DNA of 24,893 nt from Dehalococcoidales bacterium (GCA_016926695.1 JAFGOB010000099.1:1-24893); one strand, 5' to 3'; shown: positions 8,162-15,345, numbered from the stretch's first letter. The notes: a model not told the origin generated them from the sequence alone. Program-made: numbers and translations.

Positions 8162-9444
8162 ACGATACAAAGATAGACGTACATTACCTTACACGGGTTG
8201 AAGGACACGGCAATATCGTGTTAAGAGCCCGGGACGGGAAGGTCGAGGAATTGAAGTGGGAGGTCATCGAAGCTCCCAGGTTCTTCGAGGCCATGCTGCG
8301 GGGACGATATTATAACGATGTGCCCACAATAGCCTCCAGGATCTGCGGTATCTGTTCCATCGCCCATACCATCGCCTCCGTCAAGGCCGTAGAGGCGGCC
8401 TTCGGCATTATCCCTTCTGAACAGACCCTTGTCCTGCGCCGGCTGCTTCATAACGCCGAGTTCCTGGAAAGCCATATCCTGCATATCCTGTTTCTGGCCG
8501 CTCCTGACTTCCTGGGAGCTCCCAGCGTTTTCCCCCTGGTTGATTCCCACAGGGAAACGGTAGAAATAGCCCTGCGTTTAAAGAGACTGGCCTATAATCT
8601 GGCCGAAATAATCGCCGGAAGAAAAACCCATCCCCTGGGCTGCGTCCCGGGCGGTTTTGCCGTTACGCCGAAACTGAACGAGCTGGCAGCACTCAGGCAG
8701 CGGCTGGAAAACGCCAGGGCGGACCTGGACAATATCGTCGAGCTCTTCAAGACCGTTAAGGTACCTGATTTCAGCCGACAGACGGAATATATCAGCCTGA
8801 AAGACTCCCGGACTTACGCCACGGTCAGCGGCGATCTAGCCTCTTCCGACTCGCAGACGCTGCCCGTCAGCAGCTACCTGGAGGTCACCAACGAGTTCTG
8901 CGTTCCCTGGTCTACCGCCAAATACACCCGGCATAAAAGGGAATCTTACATGGTGGGGGCCCTTTCACGCTTCAATCTGAATTCCAGGCAACTGCTGCCG
9001 CCGGCCGCCAGGGCCGCTGAGGAGCTGGGTCTGAGGGCGCCCAGTTTCAATCCTTACATGATCACACTGGCCCAACTGGTGGAATCGATCCACGTGGTTG
9101 AAGACTCTATAGGCATCATCGATCATCTTTCAATAACCGGGCTGAAAGAAGAACCTCCGGCGGTCAAAATCAGGGCAGGAAGGGGAATCGGAGCAGTAGA
9201 AGCCCCCAGGGGGCTGCTGATCCACGATTATACATTCGACGAAAAGGGCATCCTGACACACGCCAACTGCGTCATCCCGACCAACCAGAACCATAACAAT
9301 ATACAGAAAGATATGGAAAAAATGGCGCCGGATATTCTCAACCTGAGCGAAGATGAGATACGGCTGAGGCTTGAAATGCTGGTCCGGGCTTACGATCCCT
9401 GTATTTCCTGCTCAACGCATGCCCTGAAAATATCCATAATATAA
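8158..9444 (+). CDS. hydA: [NiFe]-hydrogenase large subunit (sulfhydrogenase alpha, HydA type)
   Basis: A 428-residue catalytic subunit holding the NiFe(CN)2CO site for H2 oxidation or production. The N-terminal RVEGHG is followed by the L1 motif R-I-C63-G-I-C66-S-I-A-H70. The C-terminal L2 motif is D413-P-C415-I-S-C418-S-T-H421. Thus all four Ni-ligating cysteines are present. Only seven residues (ALKISII) follow H421; this short tail is the expected target of the maturation protease encoded first in the operon. Soluble group 3 enzymes have similarly short tails. The start is GTG at 8158, overlapping the small-subunit stop as GTGA. The stop is 27 bp from that of the convergent histidine kinase gene, with no obvious terminator between. 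No hyp accessory genes (HypA-F) are in the window, so they must be elsewhere. Confidence 0.95.
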   Translation: MNDTKIDVHYLTRVEGHGNIVLRARDGKVEELKWEVIEAPRFFEAMLRGRYYNDVPTIASRICGICSIAHTIASVKAVEAAFGIIPSEQTLVLRRLLHNAEFLESHILHILFLAAPDFLGAPSVFPLVDSHRETVEIALRLKRLAYNLAEIIAGRKTHPLGCVPGGFAVTPKLNELAALRQRLENARADLDNIVELFKTVKVPDFSRQTEYISLKDSRTYATVSGDLASSDSQTLPVSSYLEVTNEFCVPWSTAKYTRHKRESYMVGALSRFNLNSRQLLPPAARAAEELGLRAPSFNPYMITLAQLVESIHVVEDSIGIIDHLSITGLKEEPPAVKIRAGRGIGAVEAPRGLLIHDYTFDEKGILTHANCVIPTNQNHNNIQKDMEKMAPDILNLSEDEIRLRLEMLVRAYDPCISCSTHALKISII

Positions 9445-9471
9445 CGAAAAGAAGTGCCGGCATGGCGGTGA

Positions 9472-10659
9472 TCAGGCGGTTTCCCGGTATACGGGCAGGT
9501 AGACGGTGAAGACACTGCCCTTCCCCACCTTGCTGCGGACCTCGATACTGCCGCCGTGCCGTTTTATTATACCGTAGGATACCGCCAGCCCCAGACCCAC
9601 CCCTTTTACGGCATCCTTGGTGGAGAAGAAGGGTGTGAATAGCTTGTCCATATTCTCCGGGGGTATGCCGTACCCGCTATCCTGGATTTCAACCATGATT
9701 AACCCTCTCTCGGAGAGAGAGCTCTTTATTCTCAATTCGCCCCCTTCAGGCATAGCCTGAATGGCATTGACTATAAGATTGATGAAGACCTGCTGAAGCT
9801 GGCTGAAATCCCCTTTGACCGCTGGCAGCGAGGAGTCCTCCTCCCTGATCACTTTCACTTTGGTCAACTGGGCCTGGTGACCGACCAGGGCAATAGACTG
9901 GTCGATAACCTGGCTGATGTAAACGGTCTTCAGGTCCGGGGGAGACTGACGGGCGAAATCCAGCAGGTTACGCACCAGCTTGGAGGAATGATTAAGGGCC
10001 AGCTCCATTTTCCCCAGTATTTCCAGGGCATTCTCCCGGTTCATGGTACCGCTCTTGATCAATTTCTGAAGCAGTTGAGTATAGACCAGAACGCCGGCCA
10101 GGGGATTATTGATTTCATGAGCGATGGAAGCGGATAGCTGGCCCAGCGCGTTCATTTTCTCTACCTGGATCAACTGCTTCTGGGTCTTTTCAAGCTGCTC
10201 GATGTAATTGTTGAGAGTTTTGTTCAACTCTACTATTTTTAAATACCCTTCCATCTGGTTTTCAAAGTAATTCAGCGATATCGCTACCAGGCTGCCGACC
10301 AGAAAAGGAAAGAAAAGGTAGACAAACGACCTGACCAGGACATACGTCTCCAGCGACAGGGGCAGGGCATGGGGCACCAGTACCGCCACGAATATTATCC
10401 CGCCCCCGATGGCCCCCCTGAAGCGGTAAATAACAGCCGCATAGATCAGAGGGGCAAAAAGGAAGATGACGTAGACATCATAAAAATCGCGAAAGACAAA
10501 ATAGGTCAGACAGACAAACAGGGCTACCATCAGCCACATAATCAGAAAATGGATGTTCTTCAGTCCGCTGGTAGACTTCTGCCTTACCAGCAACTCGATT
10601 ATTTTCGCCTGGCGGCTGTTTTGCAGGCGGTCTTTTATACCCTGGCTTTCCGTTTCCAC
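9472..10659 (-). CDS. Membrane sensor histidine kinase (NtrB-like kinase core)
   Basis: A 395-residue kinase. About 36 N-terminal cytoplasmic residues precede four to five hydrophobic helices (roughly 37-57, 62-80, 84-100, 108-130) that form a compact membrane sensor with no large outside domain. A short coiled coil (about 135-170) leads to the HisKA domain with H181 in SIAHEINNPL. The ATPase domain has N298 (N box), D327-S-G-x-G331 (G1), FTPFF (F box) and GVGLGLA at 353-359 (G2), so it should be active. The start is GTG at 10657-10659; the nearest GGAG lies about 13 bp upstream, too far to be convincing, so the exact start is uncertain. It is convergent with the hydrogenase operon. No stand-alone response regulator is nearby; the only receiver domain in the window is fused to the hydrogenase. 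Confidence 0.93.
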   Translation of the reverse strand: METESQGIKDRLQNSRQAKIIELLVRQKSTSGLKNIHFLIMWLMVALFVCLTYFVFRDFYDVYVIFLFAPLIYAAVIYRFRGAIGGGIIFVAVLVPHALPLSLETYVLVRSFVYLFFPFLVGSLVAISLNYFENQMEGYLKIVELNKTLNNYIEQLEKTQKQLIQVEKMNALGQLSASIAHEINNPLAGVLVYTQLLQKLIKSGTMNRENALEILGKMELALNHSSKLVRNLLDFARQSPPDLKTVYISQVIDQSIALVGHQAQLTKVKVIREEDSSLPAVKGDFSQLQQVFINLIVNAIQAMPEGGELRIKSSLSERGLIMVEIQDSGYGIPPENMDKLFTPFFSTKDAVKGVGLGLAVSYGIIKRHGGSIEVRSKVGKGSVFTVYLPVYRETA

Positions 10660-10755
10660 GGGCTTATTTCGTTCTCCACGGGCTTAATTTTCTATCTCTT
10701 TTTGGATAATACTTCATCATAATCAATTTATTTCGGATATTACAAGGACAGACCC

Positions 10756-10899
10756 ATGTGCATCAAAGAAATAAATCACTTCTACCAGAGTCGTCCTGAA
10801 GTAGTGGCTCTACTTCACAATGATGTAATATCCACCCAGGATGACTTGAAATTTATCGATACCCCCGGGATGCAATTTACTGTCCACACAGGTACTTGA
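10756..10899 (+). CDS. Small ORF or truncated gene remnant, 47 residues
   Basis: An ATG at 10756 with AAGGAC nine bases upstream opens 47 codons (starts MCIKEINHFYQSRPEV, ends TVHTGT) before TGA at 10897. I do not recognise it. The stop falls within the first unit of the IS21-end-like repeats that begin at 10896, so this may be the 5' part of a gene cut off by an old insertion rather than a complete small protein. Confidence 0.3.
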   Translation: MCIKEINHFYQSRPEVVALLHNDVISTQDDLKFIDTPGMQFTVHTGT

Positions 10900-10984
10900 G
10901 AGCCGTAGTTCCGGTTGGTATTGAGCCAGTGTTCCGGAATTACATAAGCCACGCTTACGGAGTTGAGGACCACCCTTTGTTTGG
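10896..10984 (+). repeat. Degenerate tandem repeats resembling an IS21-family end (left cluster)
   Basis: Four units of about 18-25 bp with the shared pattern TTGAG-(AG)GCCA-n-TTCCGG start at 10896, 10921, 10945 and 10963. The third and fourth are badly worn. The same pattern, in the same orientation, is at 14661-14727. Multiple repeats of this kind are typical of IS21 termini, but no istA or istB coding sequence remains here. Confidence 0.5.
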
Positions 10985-11076
10985 ATAGTATTTACCTTTT
11001 CAGTCTTCCACTTACTGGTATTCCAGGGGAAAGATATTGCTTATGATTTTTGATTGGGGTTTTCACGGTCTGATTC

Positions 11077-11605
11077 CTATTTGGCAGGATTACACGAGAT
11101 GTATTCTCCGATCTGATAATATTCCTTTTCGCTCTGGATTATGCGTTCGCAATAACCTCGCTGCCAGACCTGTCCTCCCTGGGTATTCCTGAGTTGATTG
11201 ATTCTTCGCGCAGAAAATGTTTTAATGGCACGGACTATTTCTGACAACGAATACGGTCTGGCAGTGTGCCGGTGCCTGAACAAGTTCAGGACGAACCGGT
11301 CAGCCCGGACTTCAGAATGTCAATCAGGCCATGGATTTGATTAGGCATTACCCCGAATATCTCGTTATAATGCAGCAGTATTTCTTGCCAAACTGACTCT
11401 GCTATTTTATGTATTGATTTAGTCGCATTGCGCTAACTTCAATTTATCTGAAAATGCAAAGCTTTCCTTGAATACATAAAGTGACAAAATAGGATACTTG
11501 CTGACACTAAATAAAGCCGGACAGTTAAAGAGACCTACGTTGATGGTAAATATCTTTATTGTCTTCTCGTGCATCAGATAGAGTATAAGCAAGGTCACGA
11601 CTCAT
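11077..11605 (-). pseudogene. Decayed REP-associated (HUH/Y1) transposase, copy A
   Basis: Reading the minus strand from ATG at 11605, conserved RAYT blocks appear in order but in shifting frames. They are MSRDLAYTL...YHQRRSL, a stop, YFVTLC, MRLNQY, a stop and a frameshift, then VWQEILLHYN, MPNQIHGLI, and finally the open C-terminal part PYSLSEIVRAIKTFSARRIN...VWQRGYCERIIQSEKEYY ending at 11077. The HUH motif reads Q-I-H instead of H-x-H, so catalysis is lost. A palindromic insert (11269-11299) lies between the HUH block and PYSLSE. It is homologous along its length to copy B at 14855-15345 but in the opposite orientation. Confidence 0.8.
11269..11299. repeat. Palindrome inside transposase remnant A
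   Basis: CCTGAAC-AA-GTTCAGG (11275-11290), enclosed by CCGGT (11269-11273) and ACCGG (11295-11299). It occupies the same variable position at which copy B holds a different palindrome (15260-15276). Confidence 0.6.
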
Positions 11606-11777
11606 ATTCAAGGGTTCGGGGCGGGCGGGTCGGGAGACCACGCCCCTACGTCCGGATGGGGCATTTTCTTGACATGAGGAATATACCATCTCAGTCAGCA
11701 CATCTAAATCGGCGCTATTAGCTGGAAGGATGGATATCTGAAAGTAAAGAGAAACCGCGTGTGCATCAAAAAAGTAC

Positions 11778-11807
11778 TTGACAGGTAAGGGGATGATCAC
11801 ATAAAAT
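11778..11807 (+). promoter_or_regulatory. Promoter of the metal-riboswitch/P-type ATPase unit
   Basis: TTGACA at 11778-11783, 18-bp spacer, TAAAAT at 11802-11807. Transcription should start at about 11813-11815, exactly at the 5' end of the predicted aptamer. Confidence 0.7.
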
Positions 11808-11812
11808 GTTAG

Positions 11813-11896
11813 TACTTGGAACAGGCAAGTTGTGCCGGGCTCATAGGCAGTGGATAAAATCCGCAGGACTAAGTAAAGTGTCCTGTGGATTTTTTT
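11813..11896 (+). promoter_or_regulatory. Candidate NiCo (czcD) metal riboswitch
   Basis: The leader contains, in order and spacing, the purine-rich blocks I recall for the NiCo class: CAGGCA (11822-11827), GCCGGGC (11834-11840), GGCA (11846-11849) and AGGAC (11865-11869). These sit in a plausible multi-helix junction: P1 = TACTT 11813-11817 with AAGTA 11871-11875; P3 = 11839-11841 with 11846-11848; P4 = GTGGAT 11850-11855 with ATCCGC 11859-11864. P2 is minimal or missing. P4 uses the bases that form the 5' arm of the following terminator, so a folded aptamer would block termination: a metal-induced ON switch, as known for this class, first described for Co2+/Ni2+ and later reported to respond to Fe2+. 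The family match is from memory of the consensus, not from a covariance search. Confidence 0.7.
11859..11896 (+). terminator. Conditional intrinsic terminator in the ATPase leader
   Basis: An 11-bp stem, 11859-11869 against 11880-11890 (one G-U), with a 10-nt loop, followed by six or more T residues (11890-11896). Flanking A-T pairs can extend it. It lies 38 bp before the ATPase ATG and no gene precedes it on this strand, so it makes sense as an attenuator. Its 5' arm is shared with helix P4 of the riboswitch. Confidence 0.82.
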
Positions 11897-11933
11897 ATCA
11901 CGGCGGGACAATCCAAATGAGGAGAACCGGTCA

Positions 11934-14528
11934 ATGGAAAAAGAACCATCACCCGCCAGCCTTAATCTGAATATCAACCGCCTTCACGGTCTTACGGCTG
12001 ACGAAGCATCCGCCAGGCTCAAGGCGGAGGGCTATAACGAGCTGCCTTCCGCCGGACGCAAGAACGTCTTTTCTATGGCCCTGGAAGTCATGAGAGAGCC
12101 CATGTTCCTGCTGCTGATAGCCTGCGGCATCATCTACCTTTTCCTGGGAGACATCCAGGAAGCCCTGATACTGCTTTTTTTCGTTTTCGTGATCATCGGC
12201 ATAACCTTCTACCAGGAGCGCAAGACCGAACGTACCCTGGAAGCCCTCAGAGATCTTTCCAGCCCGCGGGCGCTGGTAGTGCGCGACGGAGAACAGGTCA
12301 GGATAGTGGGAAGGGAGGTCGTGCGGGGAGATATCCTGATACTGGCCGAAGGCGACCGCGTGCCGACGGACGCCATTGTAATTTCCTCTGCCGACCTCTG
12401 TGCGGACGAGTCGCTGCTCACCGGGGAATCCGTACCCGTGCGCAAGGCGGCGGGAGACCCGCGAAGCGCCATGACCCGTCCGGGTGGAGACGACCTGCCC
12501 GGCGTATTCTCCGGTACGCTAATAGTGCGCGGCCAGGGTATAGCCGAGGTCAAGTCCACCGGCATTAACACAGAGATGGGCAAAATCGGCAGGTCTTTGC
12601 AAAAGGTGGAAGGCGAAGACACCCTGCTGCAAAAGGAGACCCGCCGCCTGGTGCGCAATATCGCTGCGGCCGGCATCGCTATCAGCCTCTTGATTTTCGT
12701 CGTCTACTGGATTACCCGGGGCGATTGGCAGCACGGGCTGCTGGCCGGCCTCACCCTTGGCATGGCCATACTGCCCGAGGAATTTCCTGTGGTGCTTACC
12801 ATCTTCCTGGCCCTGGGAGCCTGGAGGCTCTCCCAGAAACAGGTCCTTACACGCAGCACTCCGGCGGTTGAGACCATGGGAGCAACTACTGTGCTCTGCG
12901 TGGACAAGACCGGTACACTGACGCAAAACCGTATGTCCGTAGCCAAATTGTATACACGGGACCAGTACCTGGATATGACTAATCACAGTTCAGATACTAT
13001 CCCCGAGCGTTTCCATGAACTGATCGAATACAGCATACTGGCCAGTGAGATCAATCCCTCAGACCCCATGGAAAAGGCCTTTAAAGAACTGGGCAATGAT
13101 TATCTCAGCCGCACCGAGCACCTTCACAGCGACTGGGAGCTGGTGGGAGATTACAACCTGACCAGGGAACTGCTGGCCCTTTCACACGTCTGGAAATCGC
13201 CGTCCGGCAGCGACTATATCATTGCTTCCAAGGGAGCGCCCGAAGCGGTAGCCGACCTCTGCCACTTCAATCGGCAACAGCGGGAGGACCTGGCTGCCAG
13301 AGTAGGGTCCCTGGCAGAAGAAGGCCTGCGCATTCTGGGAGTGGCTAAAGCCCATTTCAGACAGGGCGCTCTGCCCGAACAGCAGCATGACTTCTCTTTT
13401 GAGTTTATCGGACTGGTCGGTCTGGCCGACCCCGTACGGTCCTCCGTTCCGGCTGCCATTGCAGAATGCTACCAGGCAGGCGTACGGGTAGCCATGATCA
13501 CCGGCGACTACCCGGCTACCGCCCAGGCCATTGCCCGGCAGGTCGGGCTGACGCCCCGGGATAAGGTCATCACGGGAAATGAAATAGAAAAAATGGATGA
13601 TGCAGAACTGCAAAAATGCATCCAGGGAGTAAATATTTTTGCCCGGGTTATGCCCGAACACAAACTCCGTATCGTCAATGCACTTAAGGCTAATGGAGAG
13701 ATTGTGGCCATGACAGGTGACGGCGTCAATGATGCTCCAGCCCTCAAGTCCGCCCATATCGGCATCGCCATGGGAGGCAGGGGTACGGATGTGGCCAGGG
13801 AGGCGGCGGCCATCGTCCTGCTGGATGACGACTTCTCTTCCATTGTCCAGGCCAACCGGCTCGGACGCCGCATTTTCGATAACCTGCGCAAGGCCATGGC
13901 CTATATCTTCGCCGTTCATATCCCTATCATCGGCCTGTCCCTCCTGCCGGTGCTGCTGAAGTGGCCGCTGGTGCTTTTCCCGGTCCACATCGTCTTCCTG
14001 GAGCTGATCATCGATCCGGCCTGCACTTTGGTTTTTGAGGCGGAAAGGGAAGAAGCCGATGTCATGCGGCGCCCGCCCCGCAACCCCAAACAGGGGATTT
14101 TCAATAAAAGGACACTCGGACTGAGCCTGCTTCAGGGGCTGGTAGTTGCTCTGGTGACCTTTGGCGTCTACGCTATTGCACGTTACAGGGGATTGGGCGA
14201 AGATGAGGCCAGGGGATTGACCTATACCACCCTGGTGCTGGCCAACCTGGGACTGATCCTTTCCAACCGCTCCTGGACGCGCACCATTTTCGGGACCCTG
14301 TTTTCGAAAAACGCGGCGCTGTGGTACGTTGCCGGATTCGCCCTGGTCTTCCTGGCGCTGGTGCTCAGCGTCCCGCCTCTGCGAGAACTCTTCAGCTTTG
14401 ATACCCTGAGCGGCCTGGACATCGCCATCTGCGCAGGAGCAGCGCTGCTGAGTATAGCCTGGTTCGAAGTCTTCAAGATTATCAACAAAAGGTCCCGCAA
14501 GCCTCAGCCTGCAGAGAGACACCCCTGA
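11934..14528 (+). CDS. P-type cation-transporting ATPase (P2-like, PEEFP type), probable metal exporter
   Basis: An 864-residue membrane pump. It has an N-terminal cation-ATPase domain (LTADEASARLKAEGYNELP), M1-M2, an actuator domain with LTGES (T163-S166), M4 with LPEEFP (280-285), the phosphorylation site D324 in DKTGTLT, a nucleotide-binding domain containing KGAPEAV, the hinge GDGVND (595-600) and six C-terminal helices. M6 reads LELIIDPACTLVFEAE. The overall layout is that of Ca2+-ATPase-like P2 pumps; there is no N-terminal HMA domain and no CPC/SPC-type M4 motif of P1B heavy-metal pumps. GAGGAG at 11919-11924 precedes ATG 11934. The leader carries a promoter, a candidate NiCo-type riboswitch and a terminator, so Ni, Co or Fe(II) export is inferred. 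The gene is alone, bracketed by inverted dead transposase copies. Confidence 0.93.
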   Translation: MEKEPSPASLNLNINRLHGLTADEASARLKAEGYNELPSAGRKNVFSMALEVMREPMFLLLIACGIIYLFLGDIQEALILLFFVFVIIGITFYQERKTERTLEALRDLSSPRALVVRDGEQVRIVGREVVRGDILILAEGDRVPTDAIVISSADLCADESLLTGESVPVRKAAGDPRSAMTRPGGDDLPGVFSGTLIVRGQGIAEVKSTGINTEMGKIGRSLQKVEGEDTLLQKETRRLVRNIAAAGIAISLLIFVVYWITRGDWQHGLLAGLTLGMAILPEEFPVVLTIFLALGAWRLSQKQVLTRSTPAVETMGATTVLCVDKTGTLTQNRMSVAKLYTRDQYLDMTNHSSDTIPERFHELIEYSILASEINPSDPMEKAFKELGNDYLSRTEHLHSDWELVGDYNLTRELLALSHVWKSPSGSDYIIASKGAPEAVADLCHFNRQQREDLAARVGSLAEEGLRILGVAKAHFRQGALPEQQHDFSFEFIGLVGLADPVRSSVPAAIAECYQAGVRVAMITGDYPATAQAIARQVGLTPRDKVITGNEIEKMDDAELQKCIQGVNIFARVMPEHKLRIVNALKANGEIVAMTGDGVNDAPALKSAHIGIAMGGRGTDVAREAAAIVLLDDDFSSIVQANRLGRRIFDNLRKAMAYIFAVHIPIIGLSLLPVLLKWPLVLFPVHIVFLELIIDPACTLVFEAEREEADVMRRPPRNPKQGIFNKRTLGLSLLQGLVVALVTFGVYAIARYRGLGEDEARGLTYTTLVLANLGLILSNRSWTRTIFGTLFSKNAALWYVAGFALVFLALVLSVPPLRELFSFDTLSGLDIAICAGAALLSIAWFEVFKIINKRSRKPQPAERHP

Positions 14529-14533
14529 GGTCT

Positions 14534-14631
14534 GTTACGGTGAAAGCGGTTTAATACGTTCGGTTCGAACTCATTCATTCCATCCTCTGGCAATTTGTTC
14601 GGATAATTTCAGACCGCTTCTATTTCGTAAC
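14534..14631. repeat. Long two-part inverted repeat downstream of the ATPase
   Basis: GTTACG (14534-14539) pairs with CGTAAC (14626-14631) and AAGCGGT (14544-14550) with ACCGCTT (14613-14619), enclosing about 62 nt. No T-run follows. It could be worn ends of a small mobile element or a structured 3' region; nothing else is seen at 14529-14660. Confidence 0.5.
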
Positions 14632-14660
14632 GGTATTTCTTCCTGGATAATCCGGGGCAG

Positions 14661-14727
14661 AATGAGCCATAGTGCCGATTATTGAGAGCCAAGTTTCCGG
14701 CGTTTTAAGGGCCACCATTCCGGATAC
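14661..14727 (+). repeat. Degenerate tandem repeats resembling an IS21-family end (right cluster)
   Basis: Three units of 21-23 bp (14661, 14682, 14705) share the pattern TTGAGAGCCA-n-TTTCCGG. They match the left cluster at 10896-10984 in pattern and orientation. No transposase reading frame accompanies them. Confidence 0.55.
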
Positions 14728-14802
14728 TTGCTGGTCTTTTTCAAATGGGCTGTTTTCTGAAGAGGTACGTTTATGTTTTTCGTAAAATTAATGAATCTTC
14801 CT

Positions 14803-14836
14803 GGCGGGTTTAATTCGACTTATCCCGAAACCCGCC
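14803..14836. repeat. Hairpin upstream of transposase remnant B
   Basis: GGCGGGTTT (14803-14811) pairs with AAACCCGCC (14828-14836) around 16 nt. A CCCGCCCGCC block just before the ATGAGTCGTGACCTT segment is shared with copy A (minus strand near 11618-11630), so the palindrome belongs to the element. Confidence 0.6.
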
Positions 14837-14942
14837 CGCCTGAAGCTATTGTATATGAGTCGTGACCTTGTTTATACTTGCTTCTATGGATGATACATCA
14901 CTCGAAGATATTTATCCTCGCCGCAAATCTCTTCGATTGCCT

Positions 14943-15028
14943 AGTGTAGTGCCAGTCAATTAAGTGTACAGTGTTCAGCGCGCCTTTAGCTTCAAGCTAC
15001 TCTAAAGCTGTTTATGAGACACTATACT
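14943..15028. mobile_element. 86-bp MITE-like insertion in transposase remnant B
   Basis: Removing these 86 bp joins the codons CGA-TTG-CCT to GGC-TAT-GAT-TAC, restoring the family motif RLPGYDY and the frame. The insert has imperfect terminal inverted repeats, AGTGTAGTG at the left and CACTATACT at the right (8 of 9 match). A CT dinucleotide on both sides may be the target duplication. It carries no ORF. Confidence 0.7.
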
Positions 15029-15259
15029 GGCTATGATTACAGATAGCAAGGAGTCTATTTCGTTACGCTTTGTACTCAGTACAAGCTTCGCCTCTTCGGA
15101 CAAATCATCGATTGCACCATGAGACTAAATCAATATGGAAAAATTGCAGCGTTAGTTTGGCAAGAAATTCCGCTGCACTATCCTGATATTAACAATGATA
15201 TATTCATCGTGATGCCCGATCATGTCGATGGCATCATTAACATTCTTAAGTCATGGCGG

Positions 15260-15276
15260 GCGGGTTTAAAACCCGC
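15260..15276. repeat. Palindrome coding RAGLKPAP inside transposase remnant B
   Basis: GCGGGTT...AACCCGC, 17 bp, read in frame as part of RAGLKPAP. This is a REP-like palindrome embedded in the coding sequence, at the site where copy A has an unrelated palindrome. Confidence 0.65.
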
Positions 15277-15345
15277 ACCCTACCAACCGTATTCTCTGTC
15301 CGAAACAGTGCGTGCCTTTAAAACCTGTTCTTCACGCAGAATCAA

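Larger units (their letters stand above)
14855..15345 (+). pseudogene. Decayed REP-associated (HUH/Y1) transposase, copy B
   Basis: The coding path begins MSRDLVYT, shifts frame at MDDTSLEDIYPRRKSLRLP (from ATG 14886), is broken by an 86-bp insertion (14943-15028), resumes as GYDY, has a stop, then QGVYFVTLCTQ and an open stretch from 15119: MRLNQYGKIAALVWQE, MPDHVDGII, a palindrome-coded RAGLKPAP, PYSLSETVRAFKT, SSRRIN. Homology ends near 15345, before the catalytic tyrosine region. The HUH motif reads H-V-D, so it is dead at a different residue from copy A. The start of the intact protein would be either ATG 14855 or 14886. Confidence 0.82.

Noticed and set aside
10896..10984. CRISPR-like array
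   Set aside because: The units are degenerate, of about 18-25 bp with no distinct spacers and no cas genes; the TTGAG/TTCCGG pattern fits IS21 ends.
11859..11896. Plain terminator of an upstream gene
   Set aside because: There is no plus-strand gene upstream; the hairpin lies between a good promoter and the ATPase and its arm can pair within the aptamer, so an attenuator fits better.
11525..11977. A 150-codon minus-strand reading frame across the ATPase leader
   Set aside because: It runs through the promoter, riboswitch and terminator and only its last part (MSRDLAYTL...RRSL) matches the N-terminus of the dead transposase; it is not a gene.
13182..14522. A 446-codon minus-strand reading frame opposite the ATPase
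   Set aside because: It is the antisense shadow of a GC-rich gene with strong P-type ATPase motifs on the plus strand; the translation has low-complexity composition and no recognisable domain.
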